This document shows positions 16,859 through 25,274 of a stretch of DNA of 64,000 nucleotides, one piece after another (the stretch's first letter is position 1; each line of letters starts with the position of its first letter). Source of the DNA: JBMNGN01 sp050949865. GTDB taxonomy: Bacteria > Bacillota > Syntrophomonadia > Syntrophomonadales > Syntrophomonadaceae. The translations under genes were made by a program, and so were the position numbers. The stretch covers positions 124,001 to 188,000 of the forward strand of contig JBMNGN010000004.1 of the NCBI GenBank assembly GCA_050949865.1, read 5' to 3'. Under the pieces are notes generated by a model. That model did not search any database. It worked only from the letters and a program-made list of their open reading frames with translations, and had not been told where the DNA came from.

Positions 16859-18523
16859 TTAATTAACGCTTAGGATATAGCCGGTAATCCGGCGGCAATG
16901 AGCGCTGATTCTCTCCAGGTTCCCCAGGAGATCGAGAAAAACTGCCCCATTATTTCCATTGCAGATATGTTCATTCAGCCTTCGTATATGAGCACGCCGG
17001 TATTCATCCTGCATACGGTTAATCAGAATATCATTCTGTTGAACCCTTCTAGCCAGGGATACATCCTGCTTTTGCAAGGCCTGCATGGCAATGATCAAGG
17101 TCTCCTCGGTTAATTCAATCATACGGGACAATTCCTCCTGGGCTTCGCCGGAAAAACTTACATTATGGGCTGCAGCGTAATCCGCCTGCTTCATAATAGC
17201 TTCACATAAATCCCCGATTCTTTCGATATCATTCAAGGATTGAAGTGTGGTATAAGCTGTGTTTGAATCCTCCTGGGATAACGGCCTTTGGGAAACCAGA
17301 ACGAGATAATCCGTTATTTCCCTTTCCAGCATATTTATCGTATTCTCCATGTGCGTGGCTTTAGGTATCAGGCTTTTATCCCGGGTTTTAAAATACTCAA
17401 TAGCAGTATAAAAAGCCTGCCTGGCTAGTTCGCCCATCCTCATGCTTTCCCTTACTGCCTGGGCCAGGGCCACTGAGGGATTACCTAAGAATCGTTTATT
17501 GATATATTTGGGCCTGAAATCATCCATTTCCTGGCTGGCCCTGTCAGGTATGAGTTTTGTGACTATAAACGCCAGTACGCCAACAAAGGGCAAATGGATT
17601 ATAGTATTGCTTATGTTAAATATCGCATGGGTTTGGGCAATCTGTAATTTAATGTTTAAGGTATCCCAGCCTCCAGGACCAAGGCTAAAAATGGTATCAG
17701 TAATGAGAACCACCATTTTATCAAAAACCCCCAATAAAAAAAGGGGTAAAAAAATACAAGTTCCAATTACGTTGAACATGAAATGGGTCAATGCTGCCCT
17801 GCGAGCAGCTACACTGGCTCCCAGCGCAGCTAGCAGAGCAGTAACCGTAGTGCCTATGTTATCACCCAACAAAATTGGTACCGCTTGATAGTAAGTCACG
17901 GCTTTTTGAAATGCCAGCTCCTGTAATACCCCTATAGTTGCACTGCTGCTCTGTACTATCATAGTAAAAAGCGCACCGATAATTACCCCTAGGATGGAAT
18001 TGTTCTCTATATTGCTCATAAGGTTGATAAACAAAGGCAAATCCTTTAAGGGCTTCATTCCTTCACCCATGAGGCTAAGACCAAAGAACAACAGGCCAAA
18101 ACCCAAAATAGCCTGTCCGATTAGCTGAGCCTTTTTATCCCGGGAAAAAATATATACCAGGGCCCCTATACCCAATATGGGAAGGGAATAATCCTGCAGA
18201 TTTAATCCGATCAGATATGCTGTAATGGTAGTCCCGATGTTGGCCCCCAATATAATCCCAATGGCTTGCCGCAAGGTCAATAATTGGGCATTAACCAGGC
18301 CCACGGTTATAACGGTAGTGGCACTGCTGCTCTGAATTAAGGCAGTGGCTAATGTACCTGTAAGTACACCTCTGATTGGGTTTTTGGTCCCATATTCCAG
18401 CATCCGGCGCATTTTATCCCCGGCAACATCCTGCAGGGCACCGGACATAAATCTTAATCCGAACAAAAATAAACCTAATCCCCCTAAGAAAGCAAAAACC
18501 ACATCCTGAAACGATATGTGCAT
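16859..18523 (-). CDS. Na/Pi cotransporter family protein with PhoU-like C-terminal domain
   Basis: A 554-residue membrane protein. The two inverted transport repeats each carry the QSSSAT signature (ALIQSSSATTVIT near 62-74 and IVQSSSATIGVL near 190-201), separated by hydrophobic spans to about residue 320. The remaining ~200 residues are helical and contain the PhoU-like pattern (NDIERIGDLCEAIMKQADY). The family couples sodium to phosphate movement, possibly export. The high-affinity pstSCAB uptake system of this window has no phoU gene; this fused PhoU domain is the only one visible. Confidence 0.92.
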   Translation of the reverse strand: MHISFQDVVFAFLGGLGLFLFGLRFMSGALQDVAGDKMRRMLEYGTKNPIRGVLTGTLATALIQSSSATTVITVGLVNAQLLTLRQAIGIILGANIGTTITAYLIGLNLQDYSLPILGIGALVYIFSRDKKAQLIGQAILGFGLLFFGLSLMGEGMKPLKDLPLFINLMSNIENNSILGVIIGALFTMIVQSSSATIGVLQELAFQKAVTYYQAVPILLGDNIGTTVTALLAALGASVAARRAALTHFMFNVIGTCIFLPLFLLGVFDKMVVLITDTIFSLGPGGWDTLNIKLQIAQTHAIFNISNTIIHLPFVGVLAFIVTKLIPDRASQEMDDFRPKYINKRFLGNPSVALAQAVRESMRMGELARQAFYTAIEYFKTRDKSLIPKATHMENTINMLEREITDYLVLVSQRPLSQEDSNTAYTTLQSLNDIERIGDLCEAIMKQADYAAAHNVSFSGEAQEELSRMIELTEETLIIAMQALQKQDVSLARRVQQNDILINRMQDEYRRAHIRRLNEHICNGNNGAVFLDLLGNLERISAHCRRITGYILSVN

Positions 18524-18811
18524 TGAAATCCTCCCGAATAATCTAATCCCAAGATAAGCAGCTATAAGCTATTATTTGCTTACCTCAACAATTGTATAAT
18601 ACTATAGTTGGGCATTAGTTACTATCTGGTTATCGAGTGACCCAGAACAATTTTACAATCTCTACAGTTACAAATTTACAAACTATGCCGTTACATGTTA
18701 TCTTAGACAGGGAAATATCAAGAAGAATTTTTTTAAGAGGTATACACCATCAAGGTTACATGGTATCTTATACGCGAGAATATTAGATTTTTCAGATGAG
18801 GGGCGATTATA
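18524..18811. other. Divergent intergenic region between the Na/Pi transporter and degV genes
   Basis: 288 bases, AT-rich, without a coding signal. TTACA occurs repeatedly (near 18665-18700: GTTACA, TTTACA, GTTACA), loosely resembling a PhoP-type box, which would fit the phosphate transporter reading leftward. This is weak pattern evidence only. Confidence 0.25.
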
Positions 18812-19666
18812 ATTTCTATAAAAGTTGTTACTGACAGCACTTCATATATAGAAAACCATATTAAAACTTCACTGGATATATACACAGTCAACCTGAGTGT
18901 AAATTTCCCTGATGAATCATTGGATGAGACCAAGGTATCTTACGATTATTTCTACGATAAAATTGATAGGGAGAATATTATTCCAACCTCTTCCCAGCCT
19001 ACTTTGGGACAGATCTTTGAGGTATTCCGGACCATAATTCGGCAGGGGCATGAGGTATTAGCGATTTTTATTTCCGCCCAGATGAGCGGGACTTATCTTT
19101 CTGCAATCAGTGCTAAACAAATGATATTGCAGGAGTACCCTGAAGCCCGCATTGAGATAATTGATTCCAAAACCAATTGCATGGCTCTGGGTATTCAAGT
19201 GATTGAAGCGGCTAAGGCAGCCATAAATGGCCTAAGCATGGAGGATATTATTGAAAAGGTGCTTGATCTCAGAGATAGGATCCATTTCTATTTTGTACCA
19301 GCCACACTTAAATACCTGATTAAAGGAGGCCGGATAGGCGGTGCCTCCGCTTTAATTGGACCACTTCTCAAGATTACTCCGATTCTGTTTGTTAATAATG
19401 GACAAACCGATGTGTTTGAACGATTAAGAGGAACTAAAAAAGCAGTAGAGCGGATGATATTAAAGCTGCAGCAGGATGCAGCTGATTACGGGCTAGAGCA
19501 TTTACTGGTTCATCACATTAATGACGAACAACAAGGCCAGGTACTGGCCGAACGGTTAGGTAAACTGTACCAGCAAAATATCACCGCTCTTCCTATCGGG
19601 CCGGTAATAGGATTACATGTAGGGCCAGGGACCGTTGGTTTAGTCTACTCTACAAAAAGCAAGTAG
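18812..19666 (+). CDS. DegV family fatty-acid-binding protein, apparently with an AUU start codon
   Basis: A DegV protein of about 284 residues. Conserved segments: KVVTDSTS at the N-terminus, PTSSQPTLGQ, FISAQMSGTYLSA, IIDSKTNCMALG, LKYLIKGGRIGGA and a final IGLHVGPGTVGLVY. The first ATG (18920) would remove the whole first strand and the lipid-contacting Asp-Ser-Thr. Upstream of KVV the frame contains only ATT/ATA codons before a TGA at 18797, and GAGGGG (18798-18803) is spaced eight bases from ATT 18812, so AUU is the best start. Family members bind a long-chain fatty acid; FakB relatives hand it to a kinase. Confidence 0.85.
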   Translation: MSIKVVTDSTSYIENHIKTSLDIYTVNLSVNFPDESLDETKVSYDYFYDKIDRENIIPTSSQPTLGQIFEVFRTIIRQGHEVLAIFISAQMSGTYLSAISAKQMILQEYPEARIEIIDSKTNCMALGIQVIEAAKAAINGLSMEDIIEKVLDLRDRIHFYFVPATLKYLIKGGRIGGASALIGPLLKITPILFVNNGQTDVFERLRGTKKAVERMILKLQQDAADYGLEHLLVHHINDEQQGQVLAERLGKLYQQNITALPIGPVIGLHVGPGTVGLVYSTKSK

Positions 19667-19672
19667 AGTAAA

Positions 19673-19734
19673 GGATGACAGGGGGAAGGGGTTACTGGCA
19701 AATAATTGCCAGTAACCCCTTCCCCCTGTCATCC
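19673..19734. repeat. Perfect 28-bp-arm hairpin (strong terminator or small inverted-repeat element)
   Basis: Arms 19673-19700 and 19707-19734 are perfectly complementary around an AATAAT loop; the left arm begins GGATGACAGGGGGAAGG. It sits between the convergent degV and adaptor genes. The arm is far longer than an ordinary terminator and there is no T run, so it may be a non-autonomous repeat doubling as a bidirectional terminator. Confidence 0.85.
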
Positions 19735-19744
19735 CCTGTCACTC

Positions 19745-21304
19745 TTATCCTTTCATAAACTGATGCATACCGGGATTCATTTGACCTCCCAGCAGTAGTA
19801 CTTCATCACCCTCATTTAGGCCTTCAATTATTTCAATATGCTCAACACCTTCAGCCCCTATGTGTATGGTGCGCGGCTCCGGATTACCTTCAGCATTTTT
19901 TACCATTACCGTGGCTATGCCATCATTTTCGATAGTCATTGCCCCCGGGGGTAATCTTAATACGTTTTCTTTATACAGCACGACTATGTCAGCATCTCCA
20001 GCCATACCGGATTTTAGCGAACCAGGTTCTTCCAGGCTGATTTCAACTTCAAAAAAGACACTGCTGCCTTCCAGTATCCCCCTCTGGGCAATCTTGGTTA
20101 CAGTCCCGGAAAATCTTTGCTCCCCATAGGCGTTTACATATACGTCAGCAGCCTGTCCCAATTCTACATAGTGAATATCCTCTTCCAGCACTTTTACTTT
20201 CATTTTTAAGTCTGAAGTATTTGATATGGTAACCGCAGGCTGATTATTGCCGGGATTGGTTCCTACGGTAACATTTAACTCGGTTACAACCCCGTCAATA
20301 CTTGCTTTGACCTGGCTCTTTTCCAACTCTTCCAGACTTTTTTGATAAGATAGTTCAGCCAGTTGCAGTTCTAACTGTTTTTCCTTGAGAATATACTGTT
20401 GCTCCTCAGAATCCAGGGTTATTAAGAGTTCGTTCTTAGCCACATGATCACCCTGAGAAACATGAATATCCCGGACCTTCCCCGTTTTGCCGGCTTTGAT
20501 TTCAATATCCTCAGGCATTTTTAAGGATTCCAATCCAATAGAACGGGTACCGCCTTTATTAATATATCCCCTGTTTGATTGGCTTAAGCCCCCGGGATTA
20601 GTTATTTGTACTGTAACCCCGTATAGGATCCCACCTTCATTTGTACCCTGACCCTTGCTGTCAACCTTCACAACGGTAGCCGGGAAATAATTGAGGAAAT
20701 CCTGAATAAATACCTCTACTTTATCCCCCACCTTAAACTGGTTAATATCCACACTGTTAAAGAATCCTTTCAATTCAAAATAATCAGTTCTCGCTACCCT
20801 GGCAACAACTGTATCCTTTTGTACTGCACTTCCATTGATTACTGAAAGCTGGGTTATAATCCCCGCCTCCGGTGAATAGATATAAGGGGTTTTAAGGTTC
20901 TTTAATTCTTCATCCAATTCCCTTTTCAGCTTGTCATAGGCCAGCTTCTCCCGGGCATAATTTAGTGCAGCCTGGGAATCATCCAGGACGAACAACAGGT
21001 CTCCTGCCTTTACTTCCTGCCCTTTTTCCACATTAACCGACAGAACTTTGGCATCGCTGGCAATATTAATCTCCTCTCTCAAGACCTCTTCAATGTTTCC
21101 GGTTGCATAAACCACCATTTTGACATCACCCCGGTCCACCCTGCAGGTAGGCATTTCCGGCTGGGGAAATTCACTCACCGGTACCTTTTCCCGGTTTAGT
21201 TTGCCAGCAAAAACGGCAGTAATTATTAACACCAGTATAAGCCCGCCGGTTAACCATTTTCTTGTTCGCAAAAACTGTAATAGTTTCAAGCATTTTTCTT
21301 TCAT
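19745..21304 (-). CDS. HlyD/MacA-type efflux adaptor protein (second adaptor)
   Basis: A 519-residue membrane-fusion protein with an N-terminal span (about 17-34) and an extracytoplasmic region. Two lipoyl/barrel-sandwich motifs are visible (VNVEKGQEVKAGDLLFVL near 93-110 and IHVSQGDHVAKNELLITL near 275-292), the second followed by a coiled-coil hairpin (LKEKQLELQLAELSYQKSLE) and beta-barrel and proximal domains. MacA normally has one such module in ~370 residues. Last gene of the six-gene export operon; presumably links its permease to the cell-surface side. Confidence 0.88.
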   Translation of the reverse strand: MKEKCLKLLQFLRTRKWLTGGLILVLIITAVFAGKLNREKVPVSEFPQPEMPTCRVDRGDVKMVVYATGNIEEVLREEINIASDAKVLSVNVEKGQEVKAGDLLFVLDDSQAALNYAREKLAYDKLKRELDEELKNLKTPYIYSPEAGIITQLSVINGSAVQKDTVVARVARTDYFELKGFFNSVDINQFKVGDKVEVFIQDFLNYFPATVVKVDSKGQGTNEGGILYGVTVQITNPGGLSQSNRGYINKGGTRSIGLESLKMPEDIEIKAGKTGKVRDIHVSQGDHVAKNELLITLDSEEQQYILKEKQLELQLAELSYQKSLEELEKSQVKASIDGVVTELNVTVGTNPGNNQPAVTISNTSDLKMKVKVLEEDIHYVELGQAADVYVNAYGEQRFSGTVTKIAQRGILEGSSVFFEVEISLEEPGSLKSGMAGDADIVVLYKENVLRLPPGAMTIENDGIATVMVKNAEGNPEPRTIHIGAEGVEHIEIIEGLNEGDEVLLLGGQMNPGMHQFMKG

Positions 21305-21315
21305 ATCTCCCTCTC

Positions 21316-22659
21316 CTATTCATGTCTGATAGCCTGCAATGGGCTTATTTTGGCCGCTCGATTAGCTGGCAAATACCCGAATAAAACTCCTATGAAAATA
21401 GCGAACCCCAAGGCAAATAAAGACAACCACACCGGAATTACCGCTATTTTATCCATCTGACCACCAAATGGACTCATCCCGGCATTATGCCTGGCCACCA
21501 AGTTGATGATTCCCACCACTGCGTACCCGATGACAAGGCCTACGATACCACCAATAAAACCAATAGTACCTGACTCAACAAGAAACAGTTTCCTTATATC
21601 ATAAATGCTGGCACCAAGTACCTTGGTTATCCCTATTTCCCGGGTACGCTCCAGGATGGACATAAACATGGTATTCATGATTCCGATTGAAGCAACCAGA
21701 AGTGATATGGCTCCTATTCCGCCTAGTATAAGCTGCAGGACGGCGAAAAACTTGTTCATCTCTTTAAGGCTTTCGGTCGGGGACCAGGTCTGCAAACCCA
21801 TGCTTCTAATATCTTCAACTACCTTTTCCACTTGTTCTCTCCCTGCTACTTTAACCTTCATCGATTCGTAGGTTGTTTCGCCTCTATTAGCCCTTTCTTG
21901 AGTTTGGACTGTTTCCTGCCCCAGCCATTTCTTAATATCGTTCAACATATCCATGGATAAATAGATAGCAGGCCCCCATTCTCCTTCCCCTTCCTTAAGA
22001 ACGCCTATGACCTTTACCCGGTAATCCCTTTGCTCGATATTTCCCCCGGAATACTTTTTAAAGTTGAGGATGACAGTCTTATTTAACAGATCCGTGCTTT
22101 GGCCGGTCTCTGCTCCCATCCATGATCCATAATACACCGGCGGTTCTTCCTTATTATTCCGGCTGCGGCGCTGCTTTTCCCTCATACTCTGGGTAACAGG
22201 ATAAGTAACTACCGCTTCGTTTTTAACCCCAGAAATAAATACCCCCTGCTCCATCTTAAAATTGAACGCTGCGGCATCAGAGGCATCAATCCCAATAAGA
22301 GATGCCTGCCCCACCTTTCGCCCTAATTTTATTTCCATATCCCCCCATACCCGGTTAATAGGCATAACCCCGGCTACCCCTGGGATATTCCTGGCCCCTT
22401 CCACATCCTTCTGGGTTATAACCGGATTGGTGGTTCTTCCACCAGGCTGCGCATCATATCCCGGATGGACTTCTAAGAGGGTTATATCCTGGAAATTCTC
22501 GAAGCTCTGAACAGCATTGGCTTTTAGTCCTATAGCCAGGGATATCATACCTATTATTGCTGCTGTACCTATAGCTACCCCCAGCGAAGTCAAAAAGGTC
22601 CTGCCTTTACGGGTATAAAGATTTCGGCCTATAATCCTCAATCCATCTCTAAAATTCAT
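21316..22659 (-). CDS. MacB/FtsX-type ABC transporter permease
   Basis: A 447-residue permease: first span at 20-45 (FLTSLGVAIGTAAIIGMISLA), a large extracytoplasmic MacB_PCD domain, then three C-terminal spans from about residue 310, beginning with LLVASIGIMNTMFMSILERTREIG and ending in FGYLPANRAAKISPLQAIRHE. That topology and the ERxREIGI-KxLGA coupling helix are typical of MacB/LolC/FtsX permeases. Its ATG overlaps the stop of the preceding ATPase gene (ATGA), so they are one unit. Confidence 0.93.
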   Translation of the reverse strand: MNFRDGLRIIGRNLYTRKGRTFLTSLGVAIGTAAIIGMISLAIGLKANAVQSFENFQDITLLEVHPGYDAQPGGRTTNPVITQKDVEGARNIPGVAGVMPINRVWGDMEIKLGRKVGQASLIGIDASDAAAFNFKMEQGVFISGVKNEAVVTYPVTQSMREKQRRSRNNKEEPPVYYGSWMGAETGQSTDLLNKTVILNFKKYSGGNIEQRDYRVKVIGVLKEGEGEWGPAIYLSMDMLNDIKKWLGQETVQTQERANRGETTYESMKVKVAGREQVEKVVEDIRSMGLQTWSPTESLKEMNKFFAVLQLILGGIGAISLLVASIGIMNTMFMSILERTREIGITKVLGASIYDIRKLFLVESGTIGFIGGIVGLVIGYAVVGIINLVARHNAGMSPFGGQMDKIAVIPVWLSLFALGFAIFIGVLFGYLPANRAAKISPLQAIRHE

Positions 22660-23348
22660 ATCCCTTGTACCTCTTCTTCATCTACAATTCTGCCGTCCTT
22701 CAAATGGATTACTCGATTAGAATAACGAGCCTGTTCCAGATTATGGGTCACTATTAAAAAGGTGATATTCTGGTCCTGGTTGATCCTGAGCATAAGGTTA
22801 AGTATGTCATCCCCGGTAACACTATCCAGATTACCGGTGGGTTCGTCAGCCAGGATTATAGGTGGATCAGCAACCAAGGCCCGGGCTATGCTGACCCTTT
22901 GCTGTTGTCCGCCACTGAGTTCATTGGGTTTATGGCCAATGCGATCCCCCAAACCCAAACGTTCAAGAATAGCCATAGCCTTCTCCCGGCGGGCCCGCGG
23001 TTCAACCCCGGAAAAAACTAGAGGAAGTTCAACATTTTCCAGAGCAGTCAAATTCGGCAGGAGATTAAAGCTTTGAAAAATAAAGCCAATATTTTTCTGC
23101 CGGAATAAACATAGCTGATTCTCATTCAGCTTATTGATTTCAATGTTATTAACGATAATTTTACCCTGGGTAACTGGCATAAGACCGGCCACCAGGTTTA
23201 AAAGGGTTGATTTTCCTGAACCCGAACTCCCGCACAATGATACAACTTCTCCCTGCCTTATGGCCAGGTTAATATCAAATAATACCGGAACACTTATTTT
23301 ACCAAGCTTGAAGGTATGAGATACTTCCTGTAAATCAATAATATTCAT
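22656..23348 (-). CDS. MacB/LolD-type ABC transporter ATPase (second)
   Basis: 230 residues with Walker A GSSGSGKST, Q-loop FIFQSFNLLPNLTALENVELPL, ABC signature LSGGQQQR, Walker B IILADEPTGNLD and the H-loop THNLEQA. The FQxFNLLP and TGNLD wording is that of the LolD/MacB/FtsE cluster. Start chosen at the ATG at 23348 (AAGGA upstream). Separated by 77 bases from the preceding permease and coupled to the next one. Confidence 0.94.
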   Translation of the reverse strand: MNIIDLQEVSHTFKLGKISVPVLFDINLAIRQGEVVSLCGSSGSGKSTLLNLVAGLMPVTQGKIIVNNIEINKLNENQLCLFRQKNIGFIFQSFNLLPNLTALENVELPLVFSGVEPRARREKAMAILERLGLGDRIGHKPNELSGGQQQRVSIARALVADPPIILADEPTGNLDSVTGDDILNLMLRINQDQNITFLIVTHNLEQARYSNRVIHLKDGRIVDEEEVQGI

Positions 23349-23425
23349 AATCGGCAAATCCTTCTAAAATTACTTATCATATTTTAGCATACGAGGATAT
23401 TTTTATTTCCTTGCAACTATCCCCT

Positions 23426-24586
23426 CTATTCTTCACGCAAAGCGTCCACCGGGCTCAGCTTGGCAGCCCGATTGGCCGGGAATATACCAAAAAATATCCC
23501 AATGCCCAATGAAACTAGAAACGCCAGGAAGATAATCTGCACAGGGATTACACAGTTGATATCCCAGAAGGTATTGATAATATAGGAGCCGCCGATTCCA
23601 ACCCCAATACCCAAAACTCCTCCCATGCCGCTGATAGCTGCCGATTCTACCAGGAACTGATATAATATGTCCCGGCGTTTTGCCCCTATTGCCTTACGGA
23701 TACCGATTTCAGCAATCCTCTCCATTACCGATACCAGCATGATGTTCATTATCCCTATGCCGCCAACCACCAGGGATATTGCGGCAATTCCGCCCAACAT
23801 GGCTGACATGGTCCGGGTCACCTGGTCCACGGTATCCAGCATTTCCGTCTGGTTAAACACCCTTATGGAGTCTTGGTCAAATTTTTTCGCCATCTCGCTC
23901 TCCATCAGCAGCTGGACCCGGTTTACCTGAGCGGCATCTTCCGCTTGAACATAGACCGTACGTATGCCCGGGCTTTGTAAAAACCGCTGGGCTGTACTGA
24001 GAGGCATCAAAAGGGTTTCATCACTGCTGCCAGATAATGAACTCCCTTTAGGCTGAAGGACTCCGATTATGGTAAAACTGCTGCCATTAACCTTTATCGT
24101 CTGCCCTGTCGGTTCCCTTCCCTGATATAGTTCATTTACTATAGCAGCTCCAACAATGGCTACTTTGGACCGGTTTTCTATATCTATTGATGAAATATTT
24201 CTGCCACTGCTCAGGGTATAATTGCATACCTGTAAATACCTTCCGTTAATTCCGTTGGCGGAAACGTCCAGGGTTTTAGAGCCATTTTTCACCATTACGT
24301 TCGATCTAACTACTGCTGCTATTTCCTTGACTCCGTCTATTTGGGATAATTCCAGGCTCTCAGTATAGGTTAAGGAGTGGTTTCTCCCCATTATATTCAA
24401 TATCAGGAGGTTTGAGCCCATACTTTCAATGCTGCTTTTAACCGCCTGGCTGCTCCCCTGGCCTATGGCAACCAAAATTATAACCGCTGATACACCTATA
24501 ATTACCCCTAACATAGTCAAAAAGGAACGCATTTTGTTGGCAATAATGGCTCTAACAGCTATTCCAATTGCATTTCTAAAATTCAA
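23426..24586 (-). CDS. MacB-type ABC transporter permease (first)
   Basis: A 386-residue permease with the same plan as its downstream paralogue: N-terminal span SFLTMLGVIIGVSAVIILVAI, MacB periplasmic core, then SLVVGGIGIMNIMLVSVMERIAEIGIRKAIGA and the C-terminal FFGIFPANRAAKLSPVDALR. The motifs are closer to canonical MacB than those of the second permease. One base separates it from its ATPase gene. Confidence 0.94.
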   Translation of the reverse strand: MNFRNAIGIAVRAIIANKMRSFLTMLGVIIGVSAVIILVAIGQGSSQAVKSSIESMGSNLLILNIMGRNHSLTYTESLELSQIDGVKEIAAVVRSNVMVKNGSKTLDVSANGINGRYLQVCNYTLSSGRNISSIDIENRSKVAIVGAAIVNELYQGREPTGQTIKVNGSSFTIIGVLQPKGSSLSGSSDETLLMPLSTAQRFLQSPGIRTVYVQAEDAAQVNRVQLLMESEMAKKFDQDSIRVFNQTEMLDTVDQVTRTMSAMLGGIAAISLVVGGIGIMNIMLVSVMERIAEIGIRKAIGAKRRDILYQFLVESAAISGMGGVLGIGVGIGGSYIINTFWDINCVIPVQIIFLAFLVSLGIGIFFGIFPANRAAKLSPVDALREE

Positions 24587-24587
24587 G

Positions 24588-25262
24588 TCAGTTTACTCCC
24601 TCCCGGATTATTTGGCCATCACGGATTTCAATTATTCTTTTAGCCATTTGGGCAATATTCCAGTCGTGAGTAATTAATATCAGGGTGATACCAGCCCGGT
24701 TAAGACGGCTCAGCAGGTCCATCAATTGCCGGCCGGAGCTGCTGTCTAATGCTCCGGTAGGTTCATCAGCCAGTATAACCGGAGGGTCGCCTACTAACGC
24801 CCTTGCTATTGCCACTCTTTGTTGCTGACCCCCGGACAATTCCACCGGCTTATGTTTAACCCGATCTGCCAATCCCACCTGTTCCAAAGCTCTATAAGCT
24901 TTCTCCCGCCGTTCCTTTTCTGGAATTCCTCTATATATTAGAGGTAATTCCACATTTTCCAGGGCGGTTAAACGAGGCAGCAAATTGAACCTTTGGAATA
25001 CAAATCCGATTTTAAGGTTTCTAATCTCTGACAGTTGATCATCATTTAGGCTGCTTACCATGATTCCGTTCAAGTAATATTCCCCAGAATCTGGTACATC
25101 CAGGCAACCAAGGATATGCATCAGCGTAGATTTGCCGGAGCCACTGGGTCCTACTATGGCAAGAAAATCCCCCTGGTCTACTGATAGCGATACTTCCCGC
25201 AGGGCTTTTATCGCTTCCTGCCCCATGATGTAAGTTTTGCTTATATTATGTAATCTCATCAT
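24588..25262 (-). CDS. MacB/LolD-type ABC transporter ATPase (first)
   Basis: 224 residues: Walker A GPSGSGKST, FVFQRFNLLPRLTALENVELPL, LSGGQQQR, Walker B VILADEPTGALD, and LITHDWNIA. It powers the adjacent permease by the mechanotransmission cycle known for MacB. It begins 12 bases after the first adaptor. Confidence 0.94.
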   Translation of the reverse strand: MMRLHNISKTYIMGQEAIKALREVSLSVDQGDFLAIVGPSGSGKSTLMHILGCLDVPDSGEYYLNGIMVSSLNDDQLSEIRNLKIGFVFQRFNLLPRLTALENVELPLIYRGIPEKERREKAYRALEQVGLADRVKHKPVELSGGQQQRVAIARALVGDPPVILADEPTGALDSSSGRQLMDLLSRLNRAGITLILITHDWNIAQMAKRIIEIRDGQIIREGVN

Positions 25263-25274
25263 AGTGTCTTCATC

